Positions 60,330-64,000 of a stretch of DNA of 64,000 bases are shown here, one piece after another. Within the stretch, counting starts at the first letter, position 1. The number at the start of each line of letters is the position of its first letter. The notes below the pieces were generated by a model, which had not been told where the DNA came from, searched no databases, and saw only the letters and a list, made by a program, of their open reading frames with translations. The position numbers and the translations under genes are program-made. The DNA is from Acanthornis magna (Eukaryota > Chordata > Aves > Passeriformes > Acanthizidae), in NCBI GenBank assembly GCA_036785705.1, contig JAWUZG010000173.1, forward strand, positions 3,643,001 through 3,707,000. Reading direction: 5' to 3'.

Positions 60330-61415
60330 GGAAATCAGCAGGACAGAGTGCATCTCTGCAGGACCTCTGCACTGCTCCATGTGGGAATAAGCAGGAGAAA
60401 ATGAGATTCCTGCACAGATGTAGGACTATGATCACATTGGGATTGCAGAAACATGTTTGGATAGCTCACATGTCTGGAGTGCTGTTGTGAATGGATGCAA
60501 GCTTTCTAGGAATGACAGGCCAGGATGTCAGGGAGAGGGAGATACCCTTGATAGGAGAGAGAGCAGTGGGAATGCATGGAGAAGTGCCTAGGCACAGATG
60601 GTGAGGCAGTTGAGAGTTTATGGGATGGGGTTAGAGGTCAGCTCAACACAGATTTTGTTGCAGGTGTCTGCTACAGGCTGCCTGATCCTTGTAGACCACT
60701 CTGAATTTTCTTTGTAAGGTCATGGTAAGCAGAAATGCTCCTGATGACTGGAAGAAAGAAAATGTCACTTCAGTCTTTAAGCATCCAGGGAATTAGATGC
60801 AGATCAGCCTTTCCTTGGTCCCTGAGAAGGTGATGGAGTAAATAATCCCGAAAACCATCTTCAGCCATATGAAGGACAAGGTAATTGGGAGTAGTCAGTG
60901 TGGATGTACAAAAGGGAAATCATTCCTGACCAACTAGACAGCCTTCTATGATAAAATGTGTAGCTCAGTAGACTGGGTGAGAAACACAGACATCTCTTTC
61001 TTGGCTTTCACAGGGCTTTGACAGCATCTTCCATGACACCCTCATGAACAAACCACTGCAATGTGGGCTCTTGAAATGGACACTGATGTGGATTGGGAAC
61101 TGACCGCTGTGCCAGCATTGCAAGGCTGTGACAGGGGCACGAAGTCCATCTGCAGGCCAGTCACTGGTGATGGAGTCCTGGGGTTGGTGCTGAGAATAAC
61201 TGTTTAACATCTTTGTTAATGTCCTGGGTGATGGGACAAACTGCACCCTCAGCAAGTGTGCAGACAATGCAAAAATGGGAGGAGAAGCTGAGACACCAGA
61301 GCTGTGCTGACATTCAAAGGGCCTTTGACTAACTGGAGAACTGGGCCTATGGGAATCTTCTGAAGTTCAACAAAAGGAAGAACCAAGTCCTGCATCTGGG
61401 GAAGAATGTCCTCGC
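60330..61415 (+). mobile_element. Ancient CR1 LINE, ORF2 endonuclease and RT remnants with an internal deletion
   Basis: The plus strand keeps pieces of CR1 ORF2. First an endonuclease segment: GNKQEKMRFL, then 'tttggatagctcacatgtctggagtgctgttgtgaatggatgcaagc' and 'gcaggtgtctgctacaggctgcctgatcc' (the VCYRPPDQ region). After a deletion comes the RT start: DDWKKENVTSVFK, VPEKVME, SQCGCTKGKSFLTN, then WIGNW, and 'ctggagaactgggcctatgggaatcttctgaagttcaac'. The RT catalytic F-A-D-D motif of CR1 reads C-A-D-N at 61257-61268, and many stops and frameshifts break the frame. The element is inactive and among the oldest in the window. The 3' UTR is missing. Confidence 0.82.
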
Positions 61416-64000
61416 AAGCTGTGGTGTTTCGTGATAAGTTAAGGTGATAAGCACAAAGGTGATAAAAATATTTTCATTTTTGCTGTCTCTGCTCCATCTG
61501 TTCAGTGGATCACTATGCCACAGCATTTTATTTTGCTGAGGGCCAGGTGCCTTTTGCAGCAGAAATTCAACTTCTGGTAACACAGGGACCAGGAAAATTC
61601 CACAGAACTCAGAGAGGGGAATAACAAAAGGAATCAGAGTAGGGAGAAAGGAGGATGATGACATAGTTTTGCTTGTTCCTAAATTATATTGGATTATATT
61701 TTCCAGGCCTGTGAACAGCTGAGTTGTGAGAGGAACATTTCTTGGGAGAGGTTATGAGAGTGTTAATCCAGTGATTTGATGCAAACGGATACAAAGCCAT
61801 CTTTACCTCATTATTGAGGTGAATTGCCTGGAAAATTCACTTAACTAATTTAGGAGGAAGTTAATAAGTCTGGTTGGGGTTTTTTCAGTCTTGAAATAAT
61901 GCAATTTTAAAATCTTTGTATTTTAGAAAGAAGTTAATACAGGTTTCTGGCTTGCAGTTTGGGACTGGGTGCTATATTCAGCTGTGACTGCCATGTTATA
62001 TCTCGTGTGTTATTAATAAACATTACTAAATATATATTTAAAATACAAAGTTATTTTATTCATTCTGCATGATAATTGAATATTTAATTTTAGGAAATTA
62101 TTTTCAACTGGTATAAGACTGTTACTTTTAATATTTTATTTTGTAAAAAAGAAAATGTCTGCTTATAGGCAGATTCAGGGATAGCATGACAACGAAACTT
62201 CTGATATACAGTCACATGAGGACTGAAGTCTAATTTAAGATATCAGAATTCTTGCTACAGTAAATATATTTACCAGAACTAATTCTAATGATCATGGTTT
62301 TTGCTTAGGAGGTGGAAATATTCACTCTGAAGATGAGTATTCCCATGTAATATTTATTATTCAGAGTAACAGCTACTCACACAAATAATGATTTCAGGTT
62401 TAGGTAGTTCTGAATTTCAAGATCCTCAGGGGCCCAATGTCATTAAATATGATATATCTTTGGTGTTCTTTGTAGATAATGCCATTCAATATTATGGATC
62501 CCAAGTAAATCCCATGTCTAAACTGAAACCGAGCTCTCAGCCAAACTGCACATACTGCACATACTTCTGTTACTTGCTAACTGAAGCACTTGTAGGCGTG
62601 GCTCACAGCGTTGTTGATGTCAGCAGAGAATGTGTAATTCTTCCTTAAACTCAAATCTACATTTCAAATTCAGCCTCTGTGCTCACCAGTCTTTAAAACA
62701 CACACACACTGAAATATTTAACTAAACGTAATTTTGGATTTTGATGTTTTACATTCCTGCAACGAACCAAGTTTAAAGTCCAAGCAATTTTAATTAGGTA
62801 TTCAAAGTGGAAATGAAAATATTCAGGGCTTTTACAAGTCTCTAATATGCAACGTGGATGTTAGGAGAGGGTTGTGAGGTACGCTCAGTACAGCCATGGT
62901 AACTGTTCTCCTCACAGCTTTCACGCTGTGTTTCTGATGTGACAAGGTCTCCTCCGTATTAGTGCTGGAGACCATGACCCAAGATTCTCTAGCTCTCTTC
63001 CTGAACTTACATTCTGTTCTGGAACAAGCTCATCTGCACTGGATATCCACATCTGCAGTCATATTACATGTCATTTTGTTCTCATCTATATAGCAGGCTA
63101 ACAAGGAGAGACAGACATTGATCCATTTATCATTGAACAGAGGGATTATTATTACTGTTCAGCAGAACTAGTAAGGAGGCACTAATGAAGCCAGACCTTA
63201 TTATCCTGTCTCAATTTTTTCAGTCATCTATCAGAGTTTGAACTTGCAATTTTTCCTGTATGAGACAGCACTAGCATGCCCTCTCTTCTCTTGCCATTTC
63301 ACCTCTTGAAAAACATATAAATGTATCTACTTCATCCCCTTCTGTGCCTTTCTTCCTACTTTATTCTAATTAGGCTGCACATAAAAATTTCTTACCTGAA
63401 GCAAGAGTAGACAATCAGAAATGTATTACGGTCATAATAAACCACAGTTTCTCAGAAGGTACACAAAAGAAAAGTAACAGAATGTGGACAGAAGGAAGAT
63501 GTAGGGGAATTTAAAGGCTGTGGAAGAAATTGTAGATTCTTGCACTATTTGCTCATGGCAGATGGAGGCTATAAACAAGGAGGGCCATTGGCAGTGAAAG
63601 AGAGTTATCATTTGTGTTGCTTTATGATTGAGATTATTGTTGTTATTATTATTTTTGTCCTTTCCATATTCTTTTTAATATATGGTCATTAACTAAAGTA
63701 GAAAAGGGGGGAAAAAAAGATATTGCTTGTTTCACAATTACTTTGGAATGTTGCTTTGATAATTAGTTCACAGAAGCTGTCAACCTGGTCGATACTCTTC
63801 TCTGCTGAAGACAGCATTACTGTCTGATTTATGTTTTGACTCATCCCCTTGTCCCCTCATGTTAATCACCTGCTGTTGATAGCCATTTAACTAAATGTGT
63901 CTGGGGAAATAGGGTGAATAACAGTAATGGGCAAGACAAAGATTAGAAACATTACCCATAAAGCAGAGTAGGTTTCGCACAATCAGAAGGAAGATGAGCC
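61416..64000. other. Unique DNA to the right edge; a short CA repeat
   Basis: No gene or repeat family recognised. A short (CA)n run lies at about 62699-62709, and TTA/TTG-rich sequence at 63636-63656. Open frames are at most about 105 codons (61347-61664, minus) and overlap the CR1 remnant or unique DNA without a domain. Confidence 0.5.

Overview
The window reads as intergenic or long-intron DNA from a bird nuclear genome. The evidence is the repeat content. At least 17 fragments of CR1 LINEs are present, several with the avian 3'-terminal octamer ATTCTATG (or its complement). There are also avian-type endogenous retrovirus LTRs. I see no Alu, L1, SINE-rich or microbial signal. The order within birds cannot be fixed from sequence alone; the repeat mix would suit a passerine or other neoavian. 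I found no convincing protein-coding exon, tRNA, rRNA or CRISPR array. Every open frame is short, and the longest (190 codons, 26942-27514) lies largely inside an LTR.

Layout. 1-1.3 kb: two minus-strand CR1 pieces, the first holding a decayed reverse-transcriptase segment. 1.3-9 kb: unique AT-rich DNA with homopolymer tracts, a G-quadruplex motif and a pair of small stem-loops. 9-11.8 kb: three CR1 3' ends and a perfect hexanucleotide microsatellite. 11.8-21.4 kb: mostly unique, with a 95-nt near-perfect hairpin (15102-15196), an RFX X-box motif (17078-17091) and one CR1. 21.4-22.1 kb: a CR1 whose terminal octamer has expanded to 20 units. 26.9-28.3 kb: a solo LTR (603 bp, perfect 6-bp target duplication) followed by a plus-strand CR1. 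31.6-32.6 kb: an older ERV LTR with an internal duplication. 36.3-43.4 kb: several plus-strand CR1 pieces, one tail-to-tail CR1 pair, and a repeat-like segment of uncertain class. 50.7 kb: a minus CR1. 52.26-52.79 kb: a second solo LTR of the same family as the first, in opposite orientation and also with a perfect 6-bp duplication. 56.1-61.4 kb: two plus CR1s, the second a badly decayed ORF2 with endonuclease and RT remnants. The rest is unique sequence.

No genes work together here. Biological interest lies in (a) the repeat history, (b) unusual structured DNA (hairpin, palindromic cluster, LTR minisatellite) and (c) non-repetitive stretches with regulatory-looking motifs (around 17.0-17.2, 19.3-19.8, 34.6-34.9 and 49.9-50.6 kb), which might be conserved enhancers of a neighbouring gene outside the window. 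That last point is inference and needs a multi-species alignment.
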